Source: Mesorhizobium sp. dw_380 (lineage in GTDB: Bacteria > Pseudomonadota > Alphaproteobacteria > Rhizobiales > Rhizobiaceae). Taken from it: 54,473 nucleotides of DNA. Of this stretch, positions 8,635 to 17,863 are shown one piece after another. The translations under genes were made by a program, and so were the position numbers. The stretch is taken from NCBI RefSeq assembly GCF_018588885.1, contig NZ_JAFFIW010000042.1, positions 1-54,473 of the forward strand, in the 5' to 3' direction. The stretch's first letter is position 1. Each line of letters opens with the position of its first letter. Under the pieces are notes generated by a model, which had not been told where the DNA came from, did not search any database, and saw only the letters and a list, made by a program, of their open reading frames with translations.

Positions 8635-9001
8635 GGGTGCGGGTTCTCGTGCCGACGGCCGAGATCGGACGATTGAGGGCTCGACCGAACAGCCCGCATT
8701 GAAATAGCCGCCGGAAGTCCGGTTTTGGGCTCGGCGCCCTTCATCTAAGTAGATCGTTTTGATGGTTAATATCTATATAAAAAGTTTATTAAACATTTCT
8801 CTGTTTGAGCGCTATTTTGTCGCGTTGTGCAACACTTTTGCCTCATATTCAGTATATGTCTTCCGAGTGATCGATGTTATGTTGGATTTTAGGATGGTCC
8901 GCCGGAACGATATCGATACTTGCAACGTTGCTAAGGAAGCTGGGCGCAGGAATTTGTATCGTTAATTTGGGTGGGCGCGGCACCGCGAGGAAGGATTTCT
9001 G
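8635..9001. promoter_or_regulatory. AT-rich leader upstream of the GH16 secretion unit
   Basis: A 367-bp gap whose part at about 8750-8960 is visibly richer in A+T than the rest of the window, with runs such as TATATAAAAAG at about 8772-8782. The GH16 start codon is preceded by AGGAAGGA at about 8990-8997. No gene is recognised. The low G+C suggests a promoter with regulator binding sites (for example a MucR/H-NS-like silenced promoter), which is inference. Confidence 0.5.
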
Positions 9002-10426
9002 ATGAGCACCGTGGTGAACGCCAAAGGCATCCCGCTCCCCTACACGGGCACGTCCACGCATTGGTTCTCGGCAACCGGGTCCGGACCGGAACTGCACGGC
9101 ACGTCTGGCAACGACTCCTTTTGGGGAGACGCCAGCGTCAATGTCACAATCTATGGCGGGGCGGGCGATGACTACTATCATCTCTATTCCACCAACAACA
9201 AGGTGGTCGAAAACCCCGGCGAAGGGGTCGACACGATCGACACCTGGATGAGCTACAAGCTCCCCGACAATTTCGAGAACCTCGTCGTCACCGGCGATAA
9301 TCGCTATGCGTTCGGGAATGCGTTGGACAACATCATCAAGGGCGGCTCCGGCCATCAGACGCTGGATGGCGGCAAGGGCAATGATGTCCTGATCGGCGGC
9401 GGTGGCGCCGACACCTTCATCATCTCCAAGGGCAATGGAAGCGACCTGATCTTCGATTTCGATGCATCCGACACCGTCCGCCTCAACGGCTATGACTTCA
9501 CGTCGTTCGACGCCGTGCGGGCGCACATGGTGCAGGTGGAATCGAACGTGATGCTGAACCTCGGATCGAACGAGATCCTGGTGTTCAAGAACACGACCAT
9601 CGACAAGCTGCAGCCCACCCAGTTCGAACTGCCGATCGACAAGTCGGGAATGACGCTGTCCTTCTCCGACGACTTCAACACGCTGAGCCTCCACAACAGC
9701 CAGGGCGGAACATGGGATACCAACTTCTCGTGGGGAGCGCCGAACGGGAGCACGTTGACCGGCAATAGCGAGCTGCAGTGGTATATCGACGCCAATTACG
9801 GGCCGACGAGTTCCGTTCACCCGTTCAGCGTGCAAAACGGTGTCCTCACCATCACCGCGGCGCCGACCCCCGCAGACATCAAGCCCCTGATCAACAATTA
9901 TGAATACACGTCGGGGTTGCTGACCACCCACGACACCTTCTCGCAGACCTATGGCTATTTCGAAATGCGGGCCGATCTGCCCGAGCACGCCGGCGCCTGG
10001 CCGGCGTTCTGGCTGCTGCCGGAAGACGGGTCGTGGCCGCCGGAACTGGATGTCATGGAAATGCGCGGGCAGGACCCGAACTCGTTGGTCATGACGGCGC
10101 ATACGAATGAGACGGGAACGCACACCAAGGTCGCGTCGACGGTAAATGTCTCGGATACCGATGGCTTCCATACCTACGGTGTGCTGTGGACGCCGGACAA
10201 GCTAGTCTGGACTTATGACGGCGTGCAGGTCGCGCAAGCCGCGACGCCGTCCGACATGCACAAGCCCATGTATATGCTGGCAAATCTCGCGGTGGGTGGC
10301 TTTGCCGGCACGCCTCCGGATCATCTCGCCACGCCGGCGGAGATGAAGATCGACTATATCCACGCCTATACGCTGAACGAACTGCAGCTACACCCCCTGG
10401 ACGTCGCGGGCGAGCACTCGGTCTAG
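9002..10426 (+). CDS. RTX-repeat glycoside hydrolase family 16, ExsH-like exopolysaccharide glycanase
   Basis: A 474-residue secreted endo-glycanase. It has no Sec signal peptide. Residues about 50-150 hold glycine-rich calcium-binding RTX repeats (G-G-A-G-D-D, G-G-K-G-N-D-V-L-I-G). Residues about 215-465 form a GH16 jelly roll with the catalytic signature E-L-D-V-M-E, giving nucleophile Glu348, Asp350 and acid/base Glu353. The layout resembles rhizobial ExsH, which cleaves nascent succinoglycan and leaves through PrsD/PrsE. Type I secretion genes follow immediately. ExsH proteins usually carry their RTX part in longer form; this one is compact and N-terminal. The polysaccharide substrate is inferred. 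Confidence 0.9.
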   Translation: MSTVVNAKGIPLPYTGTSTHWFSATGSGPELHGTSGNDSFWGDASVNVTIYGGAGDDYYHLYSTNNKVVENPGEGVDTIDTWMSYKLPDNFENLVVTGDNRYAFGNALDNIIKGGSGHQTLDGGKGNDVLIGGGGADTFIISKGNGSDLIFDFDASDTVRLNGYDFTSFDAVRAHMVQVESNVMLNLGSNEILVFKNTTIDKLQPTQFELPIDKSGMTLSFSDDFNTLSLHNSQGGTWDTNFSWGAPNGSTLTGNSELQWYIDANYGPTSSVHPFSVQNGVLTITAAPTPADIKPLINNYEYTSGLLTTHDTFSQTYGYFEMRADLPEHAGAWPAFWLLPEDGSWPPELDVMEMRGQDPNSLVMTAHTNETGTHTKVASTVNVSDTDGFHTYGVLWTPDKLVWTYDGVQVAQAATPSDMHKPMYMLANLAVGGFAGTPPDHLATPAEMKIDYIHAYTLNELQLHPLDVAGEHSV

Positions 10427-10473
10427 GCGACGGCCTCGATGGGTGGGACCATGTGCCGTCAGGGAGTGCGTGA

Positions 10474-12231
10474 ATGATCGGACAGTCGGGCCTGCGGGCG
10501 GTCTTGGGGCGCGCCATCGCCGATGTCGGCGTTTTCTCGTTGCTGATCAACATCCTGCTGCTGGTGATCCCGCTATATCTGTTGCAGGTCTATGACCGGG
10601 TCCTGCCTTCCTCCAGTGTCGAGACGCTGCTCTATTTGTCCGCCATCGCGGTTCTCGCGCTGGCTTTTCTCGGCTTGCTGGACGCGGTCCGCTCCATTTA
10701 CACGCAACGCGTGGCAGCGACCGTCGACAGCAAACTGGGCGCGAAGACGTTCGCCACCTCGCTCGCGCCCAGTCATGCCGCCGCGGGCCTGTCGCCGTTG
10801 CGCGACCTCGCCTCGGTATGCGCCTTCATCAGGTCGCGCGGCGTGGCGGTCCTATTCGACCTGCCGTTTGCTCCCGTCTTCCTCGGCCTGCTCTACCTGA
10901 TCCATCCGGTGCTGTTCTGGCTGACGCTGGCCGGCGCGGCGCTGCTGGTTGGACTGGTGGTGGCAACCCAGCTTGCCGTCGGCAGGAACGACGCCTTGTC
11001 ATCGCAGCGTTCGGCTGTCGCCAGCCTGGCCGAACAGGCCTTTGCCCGCAATGCCGAGACGCTGCGGGCCATGGGCATGGTGGGGAACGCCGCGCGGGTG
11101 TGGCAAAGGCACGTCGCCGAGGCGCTGATCCTTCATGACCGTTCGTCGACAGCCAACGCGATTTTCAGCGGAACGTCTCGCGCCGTCCGCATGATGCTTC
11201 AGCTGGCCATATTGGGTGTCGGAGCATGGCTCGTCCTGCAAGGCAAGATGACGGCCGGGATGATCTTCGCGTCCTCCCTGGTGTCGTCCCGCGCGCTGCA
11301 GCCGCTCGACCAACTGATCGGCTCTTGGCGGCAGATCGTTGACGCCAGGCGATCCTGGAAACGGTTGGAGAAAGTGCTTTCGGCGCAGCCGCAACAGGCG
11401 CGGAAACTGGCTTTGCCGGATCCTTCGGGCGAGATCTCCGCGCAGGGCCTGATCTTGGTCGCGCCGAATGCAGCGGCCGGCACGGAACCGATCATCAGAA
11501 GGCTGAATTTCCAAATCGCCGCCGGCGAAGCGGTGGCGATCGTCGGCCCGAGCGGGGCCGGCAAATCAACGCTGGCGAGGTTGCTTGTCGGTGCGGTGCA
11601 ACCGACCGGCGGCTCGGTCAGGATCGATGGCGCCGACCTCCGGACCTGGGACGAAAATCAACTCGGCAGGCATATCGGATACCTGGCGCAGGAGGTGGAG
11701 CTCTTTCCCGGATCGATCGCGGAAAATGTCGCCCGCTTCGACCCCGATGCGGATGACGCCTCGATCGTCGAGGCAGCAAGGCGGGCTGAGGCGCACGAGC
11801 TGATCCTGGCGCAGCCGGATGGCTACCAGACCGTGATAGGTCCCTCGGACAGAACGCTGTCGGGCGGCGAGCGCCAGAGGATCGGGCTGGCGCGCGCCTT
11901 CTACGGCGCTCCCAGAATTCTGGTCCTGGACGAGCCCAGCACGCATCTCGACGGCACGGGCGAAGCGGCGCTCGAAGCGGTGCTTTCCGCCGCGAAAGCG
12001 GCCGGCGTCACCATGATCGTGATCACGCATCGCCCATCGATTGCCGCGTCCTGCGACCGCGTGATGCTTCTGCGCAGCGGCGTGATCGAAGCCTTTGGCC
12101 CAAGCGGCGAGGTGTTGCGGCAGTCTGGGGCCGGCACGGGCGCCGGCAAGGGCCTTCCCAGGCAGAATCCGGCGGTGACAGCCTCGTTCGCCACGACCAT
12201 CCGCACCCACAACATTCGCTTTGGATCATAG
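10474..12231 (+). CDS. type I secretion permease/ATPase (PrsD-like)
   Basis: A 585-residue ABC exporter half-transporter. Membrane helices span about 20-310. The ATPase domain has Walker A G-P-S-G-A-G-K-S-T at about 358-366, signature L-S-G-G-E-R-Q-R at about 462 and Walker B I-L-V-L-D-E-P-S at about 481. It lacks the C39 peptidase domain, as expected for exporters of RTX proteins with a C-terminal signal. It follows the GH16 gene by 47 bp and precedes the adaptor gene by 3 bp, so its cargo is probably the GH16 enzyme. The outer-membrane TolC partner is not in the window. Confidence 0.93.
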   Translation: MIGQSGLRAVLGRAIADVGVFSLLINILLLVIPLYLLQVYDRVLPSSSVETLLYLSAIAVLALAFLGLLDAVRSIYTQRVAATVDSKLGAKTFATSLAPSHAAAGLSPLRDLASVCAFIRSRGVAVLFDLPFAPVFLGLLYLIHPVLFWLTLAGAALLVGLVVATQLAVGRNDALSSQRSAVASLAEQAFARNAETLRAMGMVGNAARVWQRHVAEALILHDRSSTANAIFSGTSRAVRMMLQLAILGVGAWLVLQGKMTAGMIFASSLVSSRALQPLDQLIGSWRQIVDARRSWKRLEKVLSAQPQQARKLALPDPSGEISAQGLILVAPNAAAGTEPIIRRLNFQIAAGEAVAIVGPSGAGKSTLARLLVGAVQPTGGSVRIDGADLRTWDENQLGRHIGYLAQEVELFPGSIAENVARFDPDADDASIVEAARRAEAHELILAQPDGYQTVIGPSDRTLSGGERQRIGLARAFYGAPRILVLDEPSTHLDGTGEAALEAVLSAAKAAGVTMIVITHRPSIAASCDRVMLLRSGVIEAFGPSGEVLRQSGAGTGAGKGLPRQNPAVTASFATTIRTHNIRFGS

Positions 12232-12234
12232 GCG

Positions 12235-13554
12235 ATGAAAGCGCAAAGCCTCGCCTGGGAAGGCAACCCGCGCACCGACATAGGGCGCGTGGCATTCGTC
12301 GGATACGCGTCGATAGCGCTGCTGGTGGGTTGCTTTGGCTACTGGGCCGTCAGCGCGCCCCTGGCCGGAGCGGTGATGACGCAAGGCACGATCTCGGCGA
12401 CGGGCGGAAACATCCTGATCCAGCATCGCGAGGGCGGTATCATCCAGCAATTGCTGGTCCATGAAGGCGATCGCGTGCAGCGGGCCCAGGATTTGATCGT
12501 ACTGGATCCAACAGCCGCGCAGGCCGAGTTTAACCGGCTGACGAGACAGTCGATCGCGCTCAGAGCGGGTGCGGCGCGGCTGGAGGCGGAGCGCGACGGG
12601 TTGGACAGGCTGGCGCCGATCACCGAAGCGGCGCCGGCGCCATTCCAGCACGATTTCGAGATCCTGGTTCGAGAACAGCAGAAGGAATTCGACGCCAGGC
12701 TCGCCCGGTTCCGGTCGGAGCAATCGATCCTGGCGCAACGGGTTGCCATGCATCGGCAGTCGGTGGTGGGATTGCAGGCCCAGAAACAGGCCATTCAGCA
12801 GCAGGCTGAAGTCGTTAAGAAAGAACTCGGCATCAAGACCAGCCTGCTGGACAAAGGCCTCACCAATCGTACCGAATACTCGCAGCTTTTGCGCAGCGAG
12901 GCCGATCTCGTCGGGCAAGCCGGGGCGCTGGAGGCCAATCTCGCCGCGGCCAACACCCAGATCGTCGAAGCCCAGGTGCAGATCGAGCGCCTGACCACGC
13001 AGCGCGTGGAGGAGGCGCTGACCAAGCTGGACGAGGTTCGTTCCAACCTGGCCGATGTCGAGGAACAGATCAGGGCGGCCGAGGCGGTGCTGCGGCGGAC
13101 GACGATCAAGGCGCCGGCGGCAGGCATAGTCGTCTCGTCGACCTATAATTCCAGAGGCAGCGTGATTGCCCCTGGCGAAAAGATCATGGAGATCCTGCCC
13201 ACGGCAGAGGGCCTGATCGTGGATGCCAAGCTGCGGCCGAAAGACCTCGATCAGGTCCGCGTCGGCCAGCCGGCAAAACTGCGGCTGTCCGCCTTGAACA
13301 TGCGGCTCACCCCCGAAGTGTCAGCCACCGTGACACAAATTTCGGCGGACCGTCTCATCGACGAGGCGACGCACGAGCCCTATTTCCGCGCCAGGCTGAA
13401 GATTACAGCCGACCTGCCGCCTGGCGTTAAGCCCGAGCAGCTCTATCCCGGAACGCCGGTCGAGGCGTTCATCAGCACCGGCGACCGGACTTTCTTCGAG
13501 TATCTGGCACGGCCGATGATCGATTCCTTCGCACGTGCCTTCACTGAACGGTAG
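12235..13554 (+). CDS. HlyD-family type I secretion adaptor (PrsE-like)
   Basis: A 439-residue membrane-fusion protein. One membrane helix lies at about 22-42. The lipoyl-type half motif (G-G-N-I-L-I-Q-H-R-E-G-G-I-I) follows at about 58-72. A long helical hairpin with many Gln and Glu residues spans about 95-290, and the second lipoyl/beta-barrel part (A-P-A-A-G-I-V-V) begins at about 295. It bridges the inner-membrane PrsD-like ATPase and an outer-membrane channel. It starts 3 nt after the ATPase stop, so the three genes form one unit for RTX-GH16 export. Confidence 0.93.
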   Translation: MKAQSLAWEGNPRTDIGRVAFVGYASIALLVGCFGYWAVSAPLAGAVMTQGTISATGGNILIQHREGGIIQQLLVHEGDRVQRAQDLIVLDPTAAQAEFNRLTRQSIALRAGAARLEAERDGLDRLAPITEAAPAPFQHDFEILVREQQKEFDARLARFRSEQSILAQRVAMHRQSVVGLQAQKQAIQQQAEVVKKELGIKTSLLDKGLTNRTEYSQLLRSEADLVGQAGALEANLAAANTQIVEAQVQIERLTTQRVEEALTKLDEVRSNLADVEEQIRAAEAVLRRTTIKAPAAGIVVSSTYNSRGSVIAPGEKIMEILPTAEGLIVDAKLRPKDLDQVRVGQPAKLRLSALNMRLTPEVSATVTQISADRLIDEATHEPYFRARLKITADLPPGVKPEQLYPGTPVEAFISTGDRTFFEYLARPMIDSFARAFTER

Positions 13555-13625
13555 TGATCGCGGGCGGGGGCGATGGCTCGACCCGCGGCCAATGACTGCC
13601 GGCGCCGAAAGCCGATACCGAACAA

Positions 13626-14951
13626 TCAGCGCACCGCCTCGCGGTGAGTGCCGGGCAGGCGGGTGGCGATCAGCTTGTCGATGCGGCGGCCGTCGAGATC
13701 GACCACCTCGAAGCGCCAGCCTTGGGCGTCGACGCATTCGCCGGTCGCCGGCAAATGGTGCATGTGCGACAGCACATAGCCGGCGACGGTCTCGTAGTCG
13801 CGGTTTTCGGGCAGGTCGACGCCCAGGACCTCGGCCATCTCGTCGGCCTGCATGTAGCCGGCGAGCAGCCATGAGCCGTCCTCGCGCTTGACGGCGTTCT
13901 CCTCCTCGCCGGCATCGAGGTCCGAGCGGAACACGCCGGTGATGGCTTCCAGAATGTCGGCCGGCGTGACGATGCCTTCGAAATGGCCGTATTCGTCATG
14001 CACCAGCGCCATCGGCACGTCGGATTCCTTCAGCTTCTGCAGCACATCAAGCGCGTCTGCCTGATCATAGACGATCGGAGCGGCACGCACATGCTTGCGC
14101 GGGTCGAGCGTGCGGCCGGCCAGCAGTGCGGCCAGCACATCGCGCGTCTGGACGACGCCGATCATGACGTCGACGCCGCCGTCGCCCGCCGGCAGGCGTG
14201 AATGCTGGGTTTCCATCAAGAGTTTGCGGATCGTCGTGTCGTCGGACTGCAGATTGATCCAGTCGACCTCGGTGCGCGGCGTCATCACGGCGCGCACGGC
14301 GCGGTCGCCAAGCCGCATGACGCCGGCGATCATGCGCCGCTCGTCGGACTCGATGGTGCCGTGATGCTCGGCCTCGGCGACCAGCATCCTGATCTCCTCG
14401 TCGGTGACCTTGTCCTCGCTTTCGCCGTGCTGGCCAAGCAGCCACAATATGGCGCGACCGGAAATGTCGAGCAGGAACACCAAGGGGGCCGAGACGGTGG
14501 CCAGGATGGTCATCGCCGGCGCCGCGCGGGTGGCAACGCGCTCGGGATCGCGCAGCGCGATCTGCTTGGGCACCAGCTCGCCGACGATCAGCGAGAAATA
14601 GGTGATGATGGCGACGACGATGCCGACGCCGATCGGGTCGGCGACGCTTTCGCGGATGCCGGTCGAGGCCAGGTACACGGACAGCCGCTCGCCGAGCGTG
14701 GCGCCGGAGAAGGCACCGGAAAGCACGCCGACCAGCGTGATGCCAATCTGCACGGAGGACAGGAACTTGCCGGGGTTCGAGCCGAGCGCAAGGGCGCGTC
14801 CGGCGCCATTGACGCCGCGGTCGATCATCGCTTTCAGCCGCGCCGGGCGCGAGGAAACGATGGCGAGCTCGGACATCGACAAAAGGCCGTTCACGCAGAT
14901 GAGGACGACCACGATAGCAATTTCAACGTATAACATGAGGCTCAATAGCAT
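13626..14951 (-). CDS. hemolysin C/CorC-type transporter (CNNM DUF21, CBS pair, CorC_HlyC)
   Basis: A 441-residue protein with the usual three parts: an N-terminal DUF21 membrane domain (about 1-190, with G-E-L-V-P-K-Q-I-A), a CBS-domain pair (about 215-335, M-T-P-R-T-E-V-D and D-E-Y-G-H-F-E-G-I-V-T), and a C-terminal CorC_HlyC domain (to about 430). Family members are linked to Mg2+/Co2+ efflux; the hemolysin name is historical. An in-frame ATG at 14936 is an alternative start. Neighbours on both sides are divergent or unrelated, so it is probably monocistronic. Confidence 0.92.
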   Translation of the reverse strand: MLLSLMLYVEIAIVVVLICVNGLLSMSELAIVSSRPARLKAMIDRGVNGAGRALALGSNPGKFLSSVQIGITLVGVLSGAFSGATLGERLSVYLASTGIRESVADPIGVGIVVAIITYFSLIVGELVPKQIALRDPERVATRAAPAMTILATVSAPLVFLLDISGRAILWLLGQHGESEDKVTDEEIRMLVAEAEHHGTIESDERRMIAGVMRLGDRAVRAVMTPRTEVDWINLQSDDTTIRKLLMETQHSRLPAGDGGVDVMIGVVQTRDVLAALLAGRTLDPRKHVRAAPIVYDQADALDVLQKLKESDVPMALVHDEYGHFEGIVTPADILEAITGVFRSDLDAGEEENAVKREDGSWLLAGYMQADEMAEVLGVDLPENRDYETVAGYVLSHMHHLPATGECVDAQGWRFEVVDLDGRRIDKLIATRLPGTHREAVR

Positions 14952-15011
14952 TGCGGCGGGCCGCTCGAAAATAGTCCGCCATCTTTTTTAGAAAGATGAC
15001 AATCGCGTCTT

Positions 15012-15929
15012 TCAGGCACGGTTCCAGGCTGGCGCCGAAAAATGTTCGACGAGGGCGTCGACGACAACCCGCACCTTTGGCGTCAGTGCGCGCGTTACCG
15101 GCCAGACGGCGTGCGCGACAGTGTTTTCCACTGGGCAGTCAGACAGGACCATTTCCAAATCGCCACGCCTGAGGCTGTCGGCCGCCAGCCAGGTCGGCAG
15201 AAAGGCGATGCCGCAGCCGGCCAAAGCTGCGTCGAGCAGGGGCTCGCCATGGCCGAGGACAAGCCGCGCCCTGGGTATGAAGGAGCCGACATGGCCGTCG
15301 GCATGCCTGATGGTCCAGGGACGGACGATGCCGTCGCGACCGTAGCCGATAACGCTATGGCGGGCGAGATCCTCGACAGATTGCGGCCTGCCATGCGCTT
15401 CGAGATACGCGGGCGCGGCACAGATAGCCGAGCGCTGGGCATAGATGCGCCGCGCCGCAAGCGACAGGCTTTCGTCCAGTTCTCCCATGCGGATGGCGAG
15501 GTCGATACCTTCCTCGATCAGGTCGACGCGGCGGTCGTTGAAGGAGATTTCCATTGTCAGGTCCGGGAATTTCTTCGAGATTTCGAACAGGACCGGGGCG
15601 ACGCAGCGGCGGCCGAAGGCGAGCGGCACGTCGATGCGCAGCCGGCCGGACGGGATCTGCCGGCGCGAGGCGAGCAGCGACTGCGCCGCTTCGATCTCGG
15701 TCAGCGCCCTGACGCAAGCCTCATAGTAGCTCACGCCTTCGCTGGTCGGACTGAGGCTGCGGGTGGTGCGGTTGAGCAGGCGGACGCCGAGCCGCTGCTC
15801 CAATTGGGCGACCGACTTGCCGATCGCCGACTTCGTCACATGCAACCGCTCGCCGGCGCCGGTGAAGCTGCCGGCCTCCACGGCCTGGACGAATGCGACG
15901 ATGCCCTGCAGATCGGCCGATTCCATCAT
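15012..15929 (-). CDS. LysR-family transcriptional regulator
   Basis: A 305-residue LTTR. The helix-turn-helix region has F-V-Q-A-V-E-A-G-S-F-T-G-A-G-E-R-L and S-A-I-G-K-S-V-A-Q-L-E-Q-R-L-G. The effector domain contains G-R-L-R-I-D-V-P. I chose the ATG at 15929 (15926 is equally possible) because the ten residues upstream are not typical of the family. It is divergent from the MDR-family oxidoreductase, its likely target. Confidence 0.92.
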   Translation of the reverse strand: MMESADLQGIVAFVQAVEAGSFTGAGERLHVTKSAIGKSVAQLEQRLGVRLLNRTTRSLSPTSEGVSYYEACVRALTEIEAAQSLLASRRQIPSGRLRIDVPLAFGRRCVAPVLFEISKKFPDLTMEISFNDRRVDLIEEGIDLAIRMGELDESLSLAARRIYAQRSAICAAPAYLEAHGRPQSVEDLARHSVIGYGRDGIVRPWTIRHADGHVGSFIPRARLVLGHGEPLLDAALAGCGIAFLPTWLAADSLRRGDLEMVLSDCPVENTVAHAVWPVTRALTPKVRVVVDALVEHFSAPAWNRA

Positions 15930-15979
15930 GTTTCCCAATTGTCGATCTATAGTTCTCAATCAGTCGCCAATTATGCCGC

Positions 15980-15999
15980 ATAGAAGCCCTGTCTTCTAT
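15980..15999. promoter_or_regulatory. inverted repeat in the LysR/MDR divergent promoter
   Basis: ATAGAAG-N6-CTTCTAT, a perfect 7-bp dyad midway between the two divergent start codons. It is a plausible binding site for the LysR protein encoded to its left; inferred from position and symmetry. Confidence 0.45.
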
Positions 16000-16053
16000 A
16001 GCGGAAAGGCTTAAATACCTCGCATGGCCATCAATCACGGAGTGCGAAGCGAC

Positions 16054-17076
16054 ATGAGCACCGAGATCAACAGATCCTGGCAGATGAGCGGTTTCGGCCT
16101 GTCCAGGCTGAGCCAGGTGACCGGCAAAATCCCCGAACCCGGGCCGCACGGTCTCCTGGTGCGGACCAAAGCCGTATCGCTGAACTACAAGGACAAGCTG
16201 ATCGTGGACGGCACGCTGATCCCCGACCTTACCTTTCCCTTCGTGCCGACATCGGATGCGGTGGGCGAGGTGGTGGCTGTCGGCAATGCGGTCAGCCGCT
16301 TCCAGGTCGGGCAGCGTGTGCTCGGCCAGGTCATCGCCGATTGGCCGGATGGCGACGCGCCGCCCGTGTTGCACAAGCACACGCTCGGTTCCTCGCTGCC
16401 GGGCATGCTCTCCGATCATGTGGTCTTTGGCGAGGATGCTGCGGTGCTGGCGCCGCCATCGCTCAGCGACATCGAGGCGGCGACGCTGCCGATAGCGGCG
16501 CTGACGGCTTGGTTTGCGATGGCCGAGGCGACCAGGCCGGTGCCGGGCCAGACCATTCTCATCCAGGGCACCGGCGGCGTATCGCTGTTTGCGCTGCAAT
16601 TCGCCAAGGCTTTTGGCTTGCGTGCCATCGTCACCTCGAGCAGCGACGAGAAGCTCGAGCGTGCAAAAGAGCTCGGCGCCTGGCAAGGGATCAACTATCG
16701 CAGGCAGCCGGCATGGGACGAGGCGGCGCGTGTGCTGACCGACGGGCGAGGTGTGAATCACATTCTGGAAATGGTCGGCGGCGACAATGCGCGGCGATCG
16801 CTCAACGCGCTTGGTGCCGACGGTCGGCTCTCGATCATTGGTCTTTTGGGTTCGATGGAACTCAGTTTCCCGATCCTTCCATTCATGCGCAACCGTATTG
16901 TCGTGCAGGGCCTGTCGATCGGCCATCGCCGTTCCTTCGAGCGGATGAACCAGGCAATCGAGGCGCTTGGCATCAAGCCCATCATCGACAAGGTCTTTGG
17001 TTTTGACGAAGTGCCGCGGGCCTTGCAGCATCTGGAGAAGGGGCCGTTCGGCAAGATCGTGATCACCACGACTTGA
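16054..17076 (+). CDS. zinc-independent MDR family NAD(P)H:quinone-type oxidoreductase
   Basis: A 340-residue medium-chain reductase without structural-zinc cysteines. The N-terminal domain has S-L-N-Y-K-D and V-P-T-S-D-A-V-G-E-V. The Rossmann domain has G-T-G-G-V-S-L-F-A near residue 170 and T-S-S-S-D-E-K-L after it, which suits NADPH. The C-terminal H-L-E-K-G-P-F-G-K-I-V-I is typical. I chose 16054, behind a GGAG at 16039-16042; an upstream ATG at 16024 is possible. It is divergent from the LysR gene. Confidence 0.9.
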   Translation: MSTEINRSWQMSGFGLSRLSQVTGKIPEPGPHGLLVRTKAVSLNYKDKLIVDGTLIPDLTFPFVPTSDAVGEVVAVGNAVSRFQVGQRVLGQVIADWPDGDAPPVLHKHTLGSSLPGMLSDHVVFGEDAAVLAPPSLSDIEAATLPIAALTAWFAMAEATRPVPGQTILIQGTGGVSLFALQFAKAFGLRAIVTSSSDEKLERAKELGAWQGINYRRQPAWDEAARVLTDGRGVNHILEMVGGDNARRSLNALGADGRLSIIGLLGSMELSFPILPFMRNRIVVQGLSIGHRRSFERMNQAIEALGIKPIIDKVFGFDEVPRALQHLEKGPFGKIVITTT

Positions 17077-17793
17077 TGCTGCGAGTGACAGCAGCTGCTT
17101 CAACACGCCGATGATTGCGTTGCCATCGGTGAAGTAGGGGTCGCCGCCGCCATTGCGGCCGGTCCTGGTGGCGCCGATGCCCGCCAGGTCGCTGGTCGAG
17201 ATCAACTGGTCGGCGGCACGCAGATCGCCGATCAGAAAGTCACGCTCGGCATCGATGTCGGGGGCGATGTGGTGGGTGATCGCGCCGGTATCGTGGCTCA
17301 GCCCGACGCCGCGATCAAAGCTGGCGGAGCCCAGCCAAAGCGGCCGGCCATCGTCGCCGACCGTATCAGTCTTCCAGAAACGGACGTGGTGGCGCCGGTC
17401 GGCACTGTTGCCGGCCGGCTTTTCGAAGGCGAGATCCTGGGCGCGGCCCTCGAACAACAGGCGGCTCATCGGCGCATCGGGATAGGGCCGGGAAAACAAG
17501 ACGCTTTCGCCGATATCGATGGCGGTTCTCAGGGTGATCGCGTCGGCGGTGTCCCAGCCGGCGACGGCGAAGGCGTGGACCACCTCCTTCTCCGTGCCGA
17601 CAAGCCCAACATTGATCGGGTCGCCGGGAATGCCTTGCGGCGTGTGCGTCACCATCTCGAAGCGCTGGTCGCGAAAACCGCGCTCCCGGAATGTCCAGAA
17701 TTCCGGCGCTGCGACATAGGCGAGCGCGACCCAGGCGGCCAGAAAGGCCGCTATCCAGATCGCAATGCGTCGCCGAATGCTTCGCAGGCTCAT
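17077..17793 (-). CDS. LssY C-terminal domain protein, expected stop codon missing
   Basis: A membrane-anchored protein: one N-terminal helix at about 10-28, then an LssY_C domain (about 45-235) with the family's H-T-P-Q-G-I-P-G-D-P-I-N, R-P-Y-P-D-A-P, H-H-V-R-F-W, T-H-H-I-A-P-D-I-D-A-E-R-D and G-G-G-D-P-Y-F-T-D-G motifs. The domain seems complete near 17095, where the family normally ends. The frame stays open, however, through the whole convergent MDR gene to 15721. One frame over there is a TGA just after G-V-L. The interval given is the conserved part. A small indel that removed the native stop is the simplest explanation. Confidence 0.65.
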
Positions 17794-17863
17794 GTGCCGT
17801 CACCAGACCGTTCCGGCGTCATTCTATGCGGAGTCGTGTGCAGCTGGCAGAGGGTGCGGCATG

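Noticed and set aside
8750..9001. A nod box or other named rhizobial promoter upstream of the GH16 gene
   Set aside because: I could not find the ATC-N9-GAT repeats of a nod box or another clear consensus; only the low G+C is evident.
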